64,000 nt of DNA, taken from positions 186,001 through 250,000 of the forward strand of contig NZ_JAEQNC010000004.1 of assembly GCF_016722925.1 (NCBI RefSeq), written 5' to 3'. Of this stretch, positions 18,501 through 26,053 are shown piece by piece (the first letter of the stretch is position 1; every line of letters starts with the position of its first letter). The notes below the pieces were generated by a model, which was not told the DNA's origin, searched no databases, and saw nothing but the letters and a program-made list of their open reading frames with translations. The stretch is from Phytoamicus setariae. GTDB lineage: Bacteria; Pseudomonadota; Alphaproteobacteria; Rhizobiales; Rhizobiaceae. Position numbers and translations under genes: made by a program.

Positions 18501-19335
18501 CGGTTACATCGAGACGAAGACCGATAATGCTGCCATCGGCTTGCTTGCGGTTGATGGTGTGCAGCCAGGAGCCATTGGCAAGCTGGGTGTAGTCCGAGCT
18601 GCGCTCCCGTTCATAGCCGGCGAGCTTTGCGTCGATGCGCCGCTCGCGAATATCGGGGGCCATGGAATATTCGTCGGGAAAGCGCCGCGCCAGGCTGTCA
18701 TAGGCCGCGGCCAGCCCGTCGCGGAGGTGCATGCCGATATACAGATCATCAATCAGGCCCTTGTAGTAGGTCCTCAGGCGCTCATTGAAATAGACGAGCT
18801 TCCGCTCCTTGTTCCAGACGCAGAGGCCGACATCGAGCTCATCGAGCAGTTCATCTATCTGCTGCCTGTCGAGCGCCACCGCAGGGACGGCAGCGATCTC
18901 ATGTGCCTTTGTGTCGTCGTGCTGGGTGGCTGTGGAAACCGCTTTTGCGGGGTTCTCCACTGGCCGCGATGCATCTTGAGGGTGAAAGACGCTGTAGAGA
19001 AAGGTCTGCCCATCGCCCAGAACGAACTTTTCCATTTCGATGCGGAAGCGACCTTTGCCGAACGGATCAGCGAATTGCGAAGCCTGTTCGTCACCGAAAA
19101 CCAGGCACGCGCGCTCCTTGTCCTCGATATCCAGCAGCGCTTCGATGTCCTCACGCTCGCTGCGGCCCGTGCCGATGAGATCGGACGGCGAAACATTGAA
19201 CAGCTTGGAAAAAGCGTCATTGACGGCGACATAAACCAACTCGCTGTTCTTGATGAAAGCAGGTTCGGCGAGCTCGAGTATCCGGTCGCAAATCTTGTCG
19301 AGCAATGGGTCGCGGTAATAGATCAAAACTCTCAT
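15571..19335 (-). CDS. Large PAS hybrid sensor kinase with a Leu in place of the H-box His
   Basis: A 1254-residue soluble protein with no membrane helices. About five PAS domains fill residues 10-690 (examples VYVAVNDAFSKLFNV, LVYFNERLRTYY, LAFVNQAYSDLFG, IQLMNEAYKKK, IAFVNNSLAKLL). A HisKA-like dimerisation region follows at about 695-765. Then comes an HATPase domain with N box HNLVSNAVKF, G1 EDTGIGIP and G2 GTGLGLA. Two receivers follow (Asp in VIDCHMAD near 998; Asp in FMDTSMP near 1170). The H-box reads MSLEIRTPMNG: residue 711, codon CTC at 17203-17205, is Leu where the phospho-accepting His belongs. The ATG at 19335 is chosen by homology; its ribosome site is weak. Confidence 0.88.
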   Translation of the reverse strand: MRVLIYYRDPLLDKICDRILELAEPAFIKNSELVYVAVNDAFSKLFNVSPSDLIGTGRSEREDIEALLDIEDKERACLVFGDEQASQFADPFGKGRFRIEMEKFVLGDGQTFLYSVFHPQDASRPVENPAKAVSTATQHDDTKAHEIAAVPAVALDRQQIDELLDELDVGLCVWNKERKLVYFNERLRTYYKGLIDDLYIGMHLRDGLAAAYDSLARRFPDEYSMAPDIRERRIDAKLAGYERERSSDYTQLANGSWLHTINRKQADGSIIGLRLDVTEMKNRETLLERHVEEVSLYRELLNRLPVAAFVRGPDQRLAFVNQAYSDLFGRSCDNLIGTDEFELLGSEAASIREINQDTLVNGSEYEREEELQVAHGRTVSTIVKTGRMVTGKGTPFLVGTIVDISTIRQRELLLQEANERAEAVRQDFENIISSVDVGLLVLDRDLNIQLMNEAYKKKIWGKENADQAGDMVGRPFEDLLCSHFRNDHRPEATASVEEYCAMRINEIRSGRIRPRETVLKSGKVVFYSGIPLSGGNFLLCNVDLTELRQRDYEVTQAHEAAARAYSLARNATETMPEGLMVIEGGRIAFVNNSLAKLLNVPEELLSSGGRWEDVFRATAIQNPQSDEAVVREGLERFAGALAAGKHVSYVFPLNEERWIHLEMRAGDNGQSVVMCSDETSVIRREAELKRLVAKAEAADRAKSEFLANMSLEIRTPMNGILGMAELLSKSPLDTRQKAFIDIIVKSGHTLMTVINDILDFSKLESGHMQLKYTSFDPAEAMEDVASLFAFKAAEKDVELIVKRSDCIPAAIMGDAGRFRQIVHNLVSNAVKFTERGHVSASIEAVDGGPGQHLLSITIEDTGIGIPADKLGSIFERFSQVEISSNRPDGTGLGLAIAQRLATILGGAISVHSTEGRGSTFTFSLPVQVAAEASRSRSLPKNVSGARVLIVDDHEVVRDHLLENVEEWGFDCVGAADAATAMSILEVAVDNGLSVDAVVIDCHMADMSGTEFAQAIRAKPGCENLAIVFLTARDIGEDEELKADIHAQAHLMKPVRTPLLRQTLIDVIRAARQRTNKANNSSIVSIRPQSIQRLPAPGGEVVSQGEPVDGPSVMQPEATVPRPYILVAEDNEVNQIFFRQILDGLAIDHRIVGNGKEALEAWQAAAPSLIFMDTSMPVLGGLDATMHIRASEAVTGGHTPIIGVITNRQEFEREHCMKAGMDDCLAKPMTPDRLEEKMIQWLGPRIQLKTGKATP

Positions 19336-19406
19336 CCGCAAGTTTCGGGGCTGCGCAGAACTCACCCAATACCATTTGGGCGTTAAACATTTGGTTAACC
19401 ATGAAG

Positions 19407-19422
19407 GCAGGCCCCGGCCTGC
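19407..19422. other. Short GC-rich palindrome in divergent promoter region
   Basis: GCAGGCC-CC-GGCCTGC is a perfect 7-bp inverted repeat between the hybrid kinase and mttB-like starts. Nearby TTAA copies (19383-19399) are spaced by 8, not the 7 of a CtrA box. Function unknown; it could be an operator or a transcript hairpin. Confidence 0.35.
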
Positions 19423-19563
19423 GGAAGTGGTTGACGCAGCCGGAACATGCAATTGCCCGTCCGCGCCAATGATTCTTCGTTACATGTCGCTTTTACCGAG
19501 GCTGGACAGGGGGTTTGTTGGCATTATTATGTATATGCAAATAGAATCTTGAGCAGGCGGAAC

Positions 19564-21150
19564 ATGAGCGCAGAAGGCACCCTCGCAAGCACCATCCATG
19601 AAGAAGCTACGGGCGAAGCGGGGCGGCGCCGGCGCCCCGGCGGACGCGGTGGTGACCGCACTCGCAAGAGCCATGGCCCTTCCTACCTCAACCTCACCAA
19701 CACCCGCCCCAAGACCGAACTCCTGTCCGCCGACCAGATCGAAGCAATCCACAATGCATCGCTGACCGTGCTCGAGGAAATCGGCATGGATATCATGCTG
19801 CCGGAAGCCCGCGAGATCATGAAGGCACACGGTGCCCGGGTTACTCCCGGCAGCGAACGCGTGCGCTTCGATCGCGGGCTGATCATGGATATGATCGCCA
19901 CGGTCCCGAAAGAATTTACACTATATTCCCGCAATCCGCTGCGCAACGTGCAGATGGGCGGCAACAATCTGGTCTTTGCCCAGGTCGCATCTGCACCCTT
20001 CGTGTCTGATCTCGACGGCGGTCGCCGCACCGGCAACCAGAAGGACTACCGCAACTTGCTGAAGCTTGCGCAGTCCTACGACATCATTCACACGACCGGC
20101 GGTTATCCGGTCGAGCCGGTCGATATCCATGCCTCTGTCCGCCATCTCGACTGCATCTCCGACCTAATCAAGCTGACAGACAAACCGTTCCACGCCTACT
20201 CGCTCGGCAAGCAGCGAAATACCGACGCGATCGAAATGGCTCGTATCGGACGCGGCATCAGCATGGAGCAGATGGAGCGCGAACCCTCGCTCTTCACCAT
20301 CATCAACTCGTCCTCGCCCCTGCGCTTGGACGGACCGATGCTGCAGGGTATCATCGAGATGTCCGCAACCAATCAGCCCGTCATCATTACGCCCTTCACC
20401 CTCGCGGGCGCGATGGCCCCGGTGACGGTGGCCGGTGCGCTTGTCCAGCAAAACGCCGAGGCGCTGTGCGGCATCGCGTTCACCCAGATGGTGCGTCGTG
20501 GTGCCCCAGCCGGCTACGGCGGCTTCACCTCGAATGTCGACATGAAGACCGGCGCGCCGGCCTTCGGCACCCCGGAATACATGAAGGCGGTGATCGCCGG
20601 TGGCCAGCTCGCCCGTCGTTACGGCTTCCCGTATCGTACATCCAACACCAATGCCGCCAATACCGTCGATGCGCAGGCGGCCTACGAGTCCGTCTTCTCT
20701 CTCTGGAGCGTGATCGAAGGCGGTGGCAATTTCATCATGCATTCGGCCGGCTGGACCGAAGGTGGACTGACCGCATCCTACGAAAAGTTCATCCTCGACG
20801 TCGATCTCTTGCAGATGATCGCCGAATTCCTACGCCCGCTCGATGTCTCAGACGAGGCGCTGGCGCTCGATGCCATCCGCGACGTTGGTCCCGGAGGCCA
20901 TTTCTTCGGCACGGCGCATACGCTCGCGCGCTACGAAAACGCCTTCTACTCGCCGATCATCTCGGACTGGCGCAACAACGAAAGCTGGGTTGAGGCAGGC
21001 AGCCCGACTGCCTTCGACAAGGCAAGCAAAGTCGCAAAGTCCGTGCTTGCCTCCTACGAGCGCCCACCGATCGATCCGGCTGTCGAGGAAGAACTCGACG
21101 CCTTCGTCGCCAAGCGCAAGGAAGAAGGCGGGGTAGCGACGGATTTCTGA
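19564..21150 (+). CDS. MttB-superfamily corrinoid methyltransferase (non-pyrrolysine)
   Basis: A 528-residue member of the trimethylamine methyltransferase superfamily, a TIM-barrel enzyme that moves methyl groups from quaternary or tertiary amines to a corrinoid protein. Family features include AIHNASLTVLEEIGMDI, RVRFDRGLIMDMIATVP, and the central INSSSPLRLDGPM and NQPVIITPFTLAGAMAPVT. The gene has no in-frame amber codon, so it is a non-pyrrolysine type like the glycine-betaine enzyme MtgB. The start at 19564 follows AGGCGGAA. Residues 15-40 are a basic Arg/Gly-rich extension before the barrel. No corrinoid protein or reactivase gene is in the window. The substrate is unknown. Confidence 0.85.
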   Translation: MSAEGTLASTIHEEATGEAGRRRRPGGRGGDRTRKSHGPSYLNLTNTRPKTELLSADQIEAIHNASLTVLEEIGMDIMLPEAREIMKAHGARVTPGSERVRFDRGLIMDMIATVPKEFTLYSRNPLRNVQMGGNNLVFAQVASAPFVSDLDGGRRTGNQKDYRNLLKLAQSYDIIHTTGGYPVEPVDIHASVRHLDCISDLIKLTDKPFHAYSLGKQRNTDAIEMARIGRGISMEQMEREPSLFTIINSSSPLRLDGPMLQGIIEMSATNQPVIITPFTLAGAMAPVTVAGALVQQNAEALCGIAFTQMVRRGAPAGYGGFTSNVDMKTGAPAFGTPEYMKAVIAGGQLARRYGFPYRTSNTNAANTVDAQAAYESVFSLWSVIEGGGNFIMHSAGWTEGGLTASYEKFILDVDLLQMIAEFLRPLDVSDEALALDAIRDVGPGGHFFGTAHTLARYENAFYSPIISDWRNNESWVEAGSPTAFDKASKVAKSVLASYERPPIDPAVEEELDAFVAKRKEEGGVATDF

Positions 21151-21175
21151 TGAAGAATTTGATTGTTCATTTAAC

Positions 21176-21199
21176 AGGGCGCCGTTGGCGCCCTTTTTC
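21176..21199 (+). terminator. Intrinsic terminator after the mttB-like gene
   Basis: AGGGCGCC (21176-21183), loop GTT, GGCGCCCT (21187-21194) form a perfect 8-bp stem followed by a run of T. It lies 26 bases after the stop of the methyltransferase and separates it from the LuxR gene. Confidence 0.88.
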
Positions 21200-21300
21200 T
21201 GATGTATACTGCATATATCAACGGTATTTTCACACATTTCCGAAACAATTCCAAAACGTTAGAAATATATATTAAATCTCAATAGTACGGCAGCATTGGA

Positions 21301-22392
21301 ATGGCTTCGGAAACAAATTTCATCGACCTGATATACGAATCTGCTTTTATCCCCACCAACTGGGAACATGTGCTGGACCAGATGGCGCAAGCTGTGAATG
21401 GACACGGAACCGCGCTCTTCAATGTCAGCACGGCGGCCACGCGTTCGATTGCATCCGCGTCCCTCGAAGACCTGTCGACCAAGATGCTGAAGGAAGGCTG
21501 GGCAACCCGCAACACGCGCGCGCAAAGATTGCTATCAATCGAGCAGCATGGCTTCATCAATGAGGCAGACTATTTCTCCGACGAGGACTACGAGACCCAC
21601 CCGATCTTCACCGAAGTCATGAAGCCGCTGGGCTACGGCTTCGGCACATCGACATTCATAAGTGCGCCTTGCGGCGACAAGATCATCTTCGCCGTAGAGA
21701 AGAAGAAAAGCAAAGGCCCGGTCGACACCGCCTCGATCGCCTATCTGGACCGTCTGCGCCCGCATCTTGCCCGGGCAGCGATGATGTCCAGCCGCCTTGA
21801 ATTCGAACGCATAAACGCCGCAGTCGAGGCCCTTCACCTCACGGGATTGCCGTCCGCAGTTCTTGGCTTCAACGGCCGGGTGTTGGCAAGCAACAGGCTT
21901 CTGGAGAACTTCATACCGCAGATCGTAATTGCGGCGCACGATCAGTTGCGCTTCGCCCATGCACCGGCCAACGATCTGCTCTCCGTGGCAATCGCACGCT
22001 TCCAACTGGCCGATGGCGCCACATTCAGCCGCTCTTTTCCACTGCCGCAACTGGACGATGCGCCGCCGGCCGTCGTCCATCTGGTTCAGGTTTCGGGCAA
22101 CGCACGCGACATATTCACCAGCGCAGCCTTCTTCCTGGTGGTCACCCCCATCGACAGAACGAAAGTGCCTGACACCGAAACGATCCAGGGCTTGTTCGAC
22201 TTGTCGCCGGCTGAAGCCCGCGTTGCCCGGCGGCTCGCGGCGGGGAGCAATGTGGCCGCAACAGCAACCCAGCTTTCGATCAGCGACGAGACCGTCCGCA
22301 GCCATGTGAAATCGATCTTGTCGAAATCTGGTATGCAGCGCCAAGCCGATTTCATCGCGGCGATCGCCAGCATTCGCCCGATGGGAGGATAG
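21301..22392 (+). CDS. LuxR-family transcription regulator
   Basis: A 363-residue regulator with a C-terminal LuxR helix-turn-helix at about residues 298-350 (FDLSPAEARVARRLAAGSN, then QLSISDETVRSHVKSILSKSG). The N-terminal 280 residues form a PAS/GAF-like sensor region without an autoinducer-domain signature that I recognise. The gene follows the mttB-like gene behind a terminator and has its own AT-rich upstream region. It probably controls the methyltransferase gene or itself: the motif TATATGCA occurs upstream of both genes (19532-19539 and, inverted, 21210-21217). The ligand is unknown. Confidence 0.85.
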   Translation: MASETNFIDLIYESAFIPTNWEHVLDQMAQAVNGHGTALFNVSTAATRSIASASLEDLSTKMLKEGWATRNTRAQRLLSIEQHGFINEADYFSDEDYETHPIFTEVMKPLGYGFGTSTFISAPCGDKIIFAVEKKKSKGPVDTASIAYLDRLRPHLARAAMMSSRLEFERINAAVEALHLTGLPSAVLGFNGRVLASNRLLENFIPQIVIAAHDQLRFAHAPANDLLSVAIARFQLADGATFSRSFPLPQLDDAPPAVVHLVQVSGNARDIFTSAAFFLVVTPIDRTKVPDTETIQGLFDLSPAEARVARRLAAGSNVAATATQLSISDETVRSHVKSILSKSGMQRQADFIAAIASIRPMGG

Positions 22393-22685
22393 CGCGCCTC
22401 GCGTTTCGGAGACGCGCAAGCCATTTAACGCGAACCGAAATCGAACAAGTGCATGCATTTCCACCAGTTCTGGCGAAGACATTTGCTTCCACGCCTTGGG
22501 AAACGCCTGCTTTTGCCAGCCAACGGGAGATGGCTGATGCTCGCCTATCGAAGCAGGCAAGACGCCTCCCCAAACCACAAGCGCCATGCCCTGGCATTAA
22601 TTGCCGGGGTATGGCGCTTGGCAACGATGCTTCCATAGGGGTACGGCGGCCTGGCTCGGGCGGCCCCTTCCCCCCCCTGCATGTT
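22393..22685. other. Intergenic stretch with a long hairpin, no gene seen
   Basis: These 293 bases lie between the convergent LuxR and cytochrome genes. I see no convincing coding frame. Its one clear structure is the inverted repeat at 22578-22620. Confidence 0.6.
22578..22620. repeat. Long near-perfect inverted repeat (hairpin)
   Basis: CAAGCGCCAT (22578-22587) pairs perfectly with ATGGCGCTTG (22611-22620). The inner arms CCCTGGCA and TGCCGGGG pair with one G-U, around the loop TTAAT. The whole is a stem of about 19 bp. No clear T-run follows on either strand. Confidence 0.7.
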
Positions 22686-23249
22686 TCAGTTGTTCCTCTT
22701 GCGGCCGGTGATCATCGCCCGCACCAGATTTTCGCGATGCTCAAAACAGGCAAAGACAACGCCGGCAATATGCAGCACGATCAGGCCAATCGTCAGATAA
22801 ACTGCGGTCTTGTGAACGTTCTCAACCCATTCGACGCCCCAATAGGCATCCGTCGTCATCATGTACCCCGTTGTGGCGATGGTCGAAATCATCGCCAGCA
22901 ACACCAGGACCATCATGCCGCCAGCGGGATTGTGGCCGAGATAACGCCTTGCGCGCATCCTCAGGCTGTCACTTAGAAAGCGGATCACGGTGACCGGGTG
23001 ATATATGAAGTCTGAGAAGCGGGCGTGGCGGCTGCCCACCAGTCCCCAGAGCACCCGAAAAGCCAGCAGGGACGCGATCGCATATCCCGAATAGATATGC
23101 GCCGCTTTCCATTCATCTCCGGTCAGAAATGAAAACGAGAATAGTCCAACCAGAGACCAGTGGAAAATCCGCACGAACGGATCCCAGACCTTCACGGTGG
23201 GGAGCGCCGAAGCGGCGTCCCCCGTTTCGACATCCTCGGCGGCGACCAT
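22686..23249 (-). CDS. Cytochrome b561-type membrane protein
   Basis: A 187-residue four-helix membrane cytochrome of the prokaryotic cytochrome b561 / Ni-Fe hydrogenase b-subunit type. It starts KVWDPFVRIFHWSLVGLF with a heme-ligand His in helix 1, followed by His in AAHIYSGYAIASLLAFRVLWG, and later histidines in NVHKTAVYLTIGLIVLH. It carries electrons between quinones and periplasmic partners. Its ATG overlaps the stop of the upstream PepSY gene (TAATG at 23247-23251), so the two are translated together. The PepSY protein is the likely periplasmic partner. Confidence 0.88.
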   Translation of the reverse strand: MVAAEDVETGDAASALPTVKVWDPFVRIFHWSLVGLFSFSFLTGDEWKAAHIYSGYAIASLLAFRVLWGLVGSRHARFSDFIYHPVTVIRFLSDSLRMRARRYLGHNPAGGMMVLVLLAMISTIATTGYMMTTDAYWGVEWVENVHKTAVYLTIGLIVLHIAGVVFACFEHRENLVRAMITGRKRNN

Positions 23250-23527
23250 TATTCGCCTGCCTCGTTTCCAACGGCTTCGCCGGTCTGCGGATTGAAGAGT
23301 GTTTCGACCTTGGCGCCCTTTGAATCGATGGCATAGACCTCGTAGCAGCCTCCTTCGACCTTGATCTTGCGCACATCATAGCCCATGCCCTTGGCCTTTT
23401 CCTTCAGCGCGTCCTCGCTCATCCACTTGTCCTTGGGGACATTGCCACAATCATGCGTGTCTTCGGCGCGAGCCAGTCCTGCAAAGGCTGTGGTGAGAAC
23501 GACGGCAGCAAGAATGATCTTCCGCAT
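23249..23527 (-). CDS. Secreted PepSY-domain protein
   Basis: A 92-residue protein with a signal peptide (RKIILAAVVLTTAFAGLARA) and a single PepSY domain: WMSEDALKEKAKGMGYDVRK, then GGCYEVYAIDSKGAKVETLFNP. Two cysteines in the mature part (DCGN and GGCY) could form a disulfide. The ATG at 23527 has AAGGAG upstream. The gene is coupled to the cytochrome b561 gene and is divergent from a second PepSY gene that leads a two-component operon. PepSY domains often modulate peptidases or bind partners in the periplasm; the role here is not known. Confidence 0.85.
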   Translation of the reverse strand: MRKIILAAVVLTTAFAGLARAEDTHDCGNVPKDKWMSEDALKEKAKGMGYDVRKIKVEGGCYEVYAIDSKGAKVETLFNPQTGEAVGNEAGE

Positions 23528-23599
23528 ATGAAATGCTCCTTGGTGTGAACCGGCGGGCTTGATCACCCGAACCGTTACCGGCACCATAGAAACAGGTAG

Positions 23600-23626
23600 C
23601 TGACGTTCACCTGACGCCCGCTGTCA
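23600..23626. promoter_or_regulatory. Direct hexamer repeats, probable response-regulator site
   Basis: CTGACG (23600-23605) and CTGACG (23611-23616) repeat with an 11-bp period, followed by an imperfect CTGTCA (23621-23626). OmpR/PhoB regulators bind such tandem repeats. The site is in the divergent promoter of the two PepSY operons. AGCTGAC/GTCAGCT (23598-23604, 23623-23629) also makes an inverted repeat. Confidence 0.5.
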
Positions 23627-23661
23627 GCTTTTCGTCATCTTCAACCAATTATCCTGTCAAG

Positions 23662-24033
23662 ATGCATACTTCCATGTCGACGCTCGCAAGACTTGCTGCC
23701 GTGGCCACCTGCCTCTGGCCGCTGGCCGGTTCGTGCGTTGCGATCGCCGACGACGATGATCGCAACACCTCGCCAGCCGACGATCATAGCCAGGAAGAAC
23801 CCGATCCCTATGATCAGATCCGCAAATCCGTGAGGGACGGCAAGCTGCTGCCGCTTGCGACAATCAAGGCGGATGTACAGCGCCGCTGGGCAGGCGAAAT
23901 CGTGAACGTGTCGATTGGTCGTGAAAAAAGCCTGATCGTCTATGAGTTTCGTATCCTGAGCCCGAACGGCCGGCTGATCGAGATAGAGATCAATGCCGCC
24001 AATGGCGCCGTGCTTGAAGTCGAGAACGAATGA
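23662..24033 (+). CDS. Exported PepSY-domain protein leading a two-component operon
   Basis: A 123-residue protein with an N-terminal signal peptide (ending near GSCVAIA), an acidic linker rich in Asp/Glu, and a C-terminal PepSY domain (ATIKADVQRRWAGEIVNVS, then IEINAANGAVLEVENE). It overlaps the response regulator gene by ATGA (24030-24033). PepSY proteins encoded with a sensor kinase are thought to act as periplasmic inputs or modulators of it; that is inference here. The ATG at 23662 is used; 23674 is an alternative and neither has a clear ribosome site. Confidence 0.78.
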   Translation: MHTSMSTLARLAAVATCLWPLAGSCVAIADDDDRNTSPADDHSQEEPDPYDQIRKSVRDGKLLPLATIKADVQRRWAGEIVNVSIGREKSLIVYEFRILSPNGRLIEIEINAANGAVLEVENE

Positions 24034-24701
24034 TGCGCATCCTTCTGATCGAAGACGACCCCATGATCGCGCGTGACGTCTGCGCCTACCTCATCAAGTC
24101 GGGCTACATTGTAACGCATGAAAGAAACGGCGAGGACGGCTGGTTCGCCGGTGACACCGAGGATTTCGCGGCCGTCATACTCGATCTCGGCCTGCCGGGC
24201 ATGGATGGTCTCACGGTGCTCAAACGCTGGCGCGCAGCAGGACGCGAGATGCCCGTGATCATTCTGACTGCCCGAGGCAATTGGGAGGAGCGCGTCGAGG
24301 GCATCGACACAGGTGCTGACGACTACCTGCCCAAACCGTTCAAGATGCAGGAATTGCTCGCCCGCCTGAGGGCTGTGTTGCGGCGCTACGCAGGCCAGGC
24401 AAATCCGGTCCTTTCCAGCGGTCCCGTCAGCATCGACACGAAGCGCAAGGCGGTCAGCGTCGATGGCCTGCCGGTCGAACTGACGCAACTGGAATATCGT
24501 TGCGTCATGGCGCTTATGCTGAACAAGTCCCGACCGGTTTCTCAGCTGGAATTGACCGAACAGCTTTATGCTCAAGACTTCGAGCGCGAGAGCAACTCCG
24601 TCGAGGTGTTGATCGGGCGGCTGCGCAAGAAGCTGGGCAAGGACGTCATTCTCACGCGACGCGGCTTCGGCTACCAGATTGCGTCGGACGTTGGCCAATG
24701 A
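24030..24701 (+). CDS. OmpR-family response regulator
   Basis: A 223-residue regulator. The receiver domain (1-120) has the acidic pair in LLIEDDPMIA, the phospho-accepting Asp in AVILDLGLPGMDG near residue 51, the Thr in ILTARG and the Lys in LPKPFK. The C-terminal winged helix (about 130-220) has SVEVLIGRLRKKLG and LTRRGFGYQIA. Overlaps with the genes before and after (ATGA at both ends) show a tight three-gene operon. It probably binds the CTGACG direct repeats upstream of the operon, which would make it self-regulating and a controller of the divergent cytochrome/PepSY pair. Confidence 0.93.
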   Translation: MMRILLIEDDPMIARDVCAYLIKSGYIVTHERNGEDGWFAGDTEDFAAVILDLGLPGMDGLTVLKRWRAAGREMPVIILTARGNWEERVEGIDTGADDYLPKPFKMQELLARLRAVLRRYAGQANPVLSSGPVSIDTKRKAVSVDGLPVELTQLEYRCVMALMLNKSRPVSQLELTEQLYAQDFERESNSVEVLIGRLRKKLGKDVILTRRGFGYQIASDVGQ

Positions 24702-26053
24702 TTTCAATCCGAACGCGCTTCATCATCGTTTCGCTGATCAGCGTCACCGTCGCGCTTTCGCTCGCCTCATGGTTTCTGGTGGCGCTTTTCGCTGACAATG
24801 TCGAAAAGCGCATCGACACGGAATTGACGGGCCACATAAACCGTTTAGCAGGTTCGCTGGAATTCAAGTCCGACGGCACCTTGCAAAGACCCGAAAGCCC
24901 CGCGGACAATCGCTTTTATCAGGCCTATAGCGGTCTTTACTGGCAGATTGACGATCCCGCGCGCGGCACGGACCTGCGCTCTCCGTCGCTCTTCGATTAT
25001 GCGCTTCCCCTTCCGGCCGACGAACATTCTCCTGGCACTGTTCATCGCTACCACCTCAAGGGGCCGGAAGGCAGCGATGTTATCGTCCAGGAACGCGCCC
25101 TGATCGTAGCCGCCCCCGGTGGGGGCCGCACGATCAGGATTGCCGTGGCCGTCGATGCATCGGTGCTGAACGACGCAAAGGACAGCTTTGCCAGGGCAAT
25201 CATCCCCTATGTGGCGGCGCTTGCCGTTTTCCTGGTGGCCATGTCGGTCGTGCAACTGATGATCGGCCTGCGGCCGCTTTCGGCTATAGCCGGTGATCTC
25301 AATGACGTGCGCGAGCGGCGCAGCCAGACACTGAAGGCCCCCTACCCCGCCGAGCTTTCGGGTCTGGTCAGCCAGTTGAACCATCTGCTGGTGGCGCAGG
25401 CAAATGCGATCGAGAAGGCCAGAGCGCGCGCCAGCGATCTTGCTCATGGCCTCAAGACACCGCTGACCGTGCTCTCCAACAATGCGCTGACATTGCACGA
25501 CAAGGGCGAAACGGAAATGGCAGCTGAACTCGACCAGCTGGCCGAATCCATGCTCGCCCATGTAAATCACGAGCTGGCGCGGGCGCGGATTGCCCACAGC
25601 CCTGAACAGCGCAGGTCTGACGCGCCCGTGGGGAAGATCATCGATGATCTCGTTCGCACGCTCAAGCGCACGGAAGACGGCGAAAAGCTCGACTGGAAGA
25701 CCGTTGTTCCGCGGGATCTGACGCTGCCGATCGACCCGCAGGATTTCCGCGACCTGATCGGCAACCTTCTGGAAAATGCCGCCAAGTGGGCCCGCACATG
25801 TGTCAGTGTGACGGCAACCTCCCGGCCGCAGGGATGGACGATCACCATTGTCGACGACGGGCCGGGGGTGGCGGAAGACAAGCTGAGCCAGTTGACAACA
25901 CGAGGCCTGCGGCTGGATCATCAAAAGCCGGGCAGCGGCCTCGGTCTGGCGATCACCCAGGAAATCGCCTCGGTGTATGGGTTGGAGCTTCAGCTGGAAA
26001 ACAGCGGCGACAGCGGCTTGTGCGTAACCATTGCCGGCCCGGGCATTGCCTAG
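24698..26053 (+). CDS. Sensor histidine kinase
   Basis: A 451-residue membrane kinase resembling PhoQ in layout. It has a helix at about residues 8-30 (FIIVSLISVTVALSLASWFL), a periplasmic sensor of about 135 residues, and a second helix at about 167-187 (IIPYVAALAVFLVAMSVVQL). HAMP-like and HisKA regions follow with H-box LAHGLKTPLTVLSN. The HATPase has the N box NLLENAAKWA, DDGPGVAEDK and GSGLGLAITQE. It is coupled by ATGA to its response regulator. The periplasmic PepSY protein encoded first in the operon is a likely accessory. The signal is unknown. Confidence 0.92.
   Translation: MISIRTRFIIVSLISVTVALSLASWFLVALFADNVEKRIDTELTGHINRLAGSLEFKSDGTLQRPESPADNRFYQAYSGLYWQIDDPARGTDLRSPSLFDYALPLPADEHSPGTVHRYHLKGPEGSDVIVQERALIVAAPGGGRTIRIAVAVDASVLNDAKDSFARAIIPYVAALAVFLVAMSVVQLMIGLRPLSAIAGDLNDVRERRSQTLKAPYPAELSGLVSQLNHLLVAQANAIEKARARASDLAHGLKTPLTVLSNNALTLHDKGETEMAAELDQLAESMLAHVNHELARARIAHSPEQRRSDAPVGKIIDDLVRTLKRTEDGEKLDWKTVVPRDLTLPIDPQDFRDLIGNLLENAAKWARTCVSVTATSRPQGWTITIVDDGPGVAEDKLSQLTTRGLRLDHQKPGSGLGLAITQEIASVYGLELQLENSGDSGLCVTIAGPGIA

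Noticed and set aside
19380-19402. TTAA...TTAA pair resembling a CtrA box near the kinase start
   Set aside because: The spacing is 8, not the required 7, and the context gives no other support.
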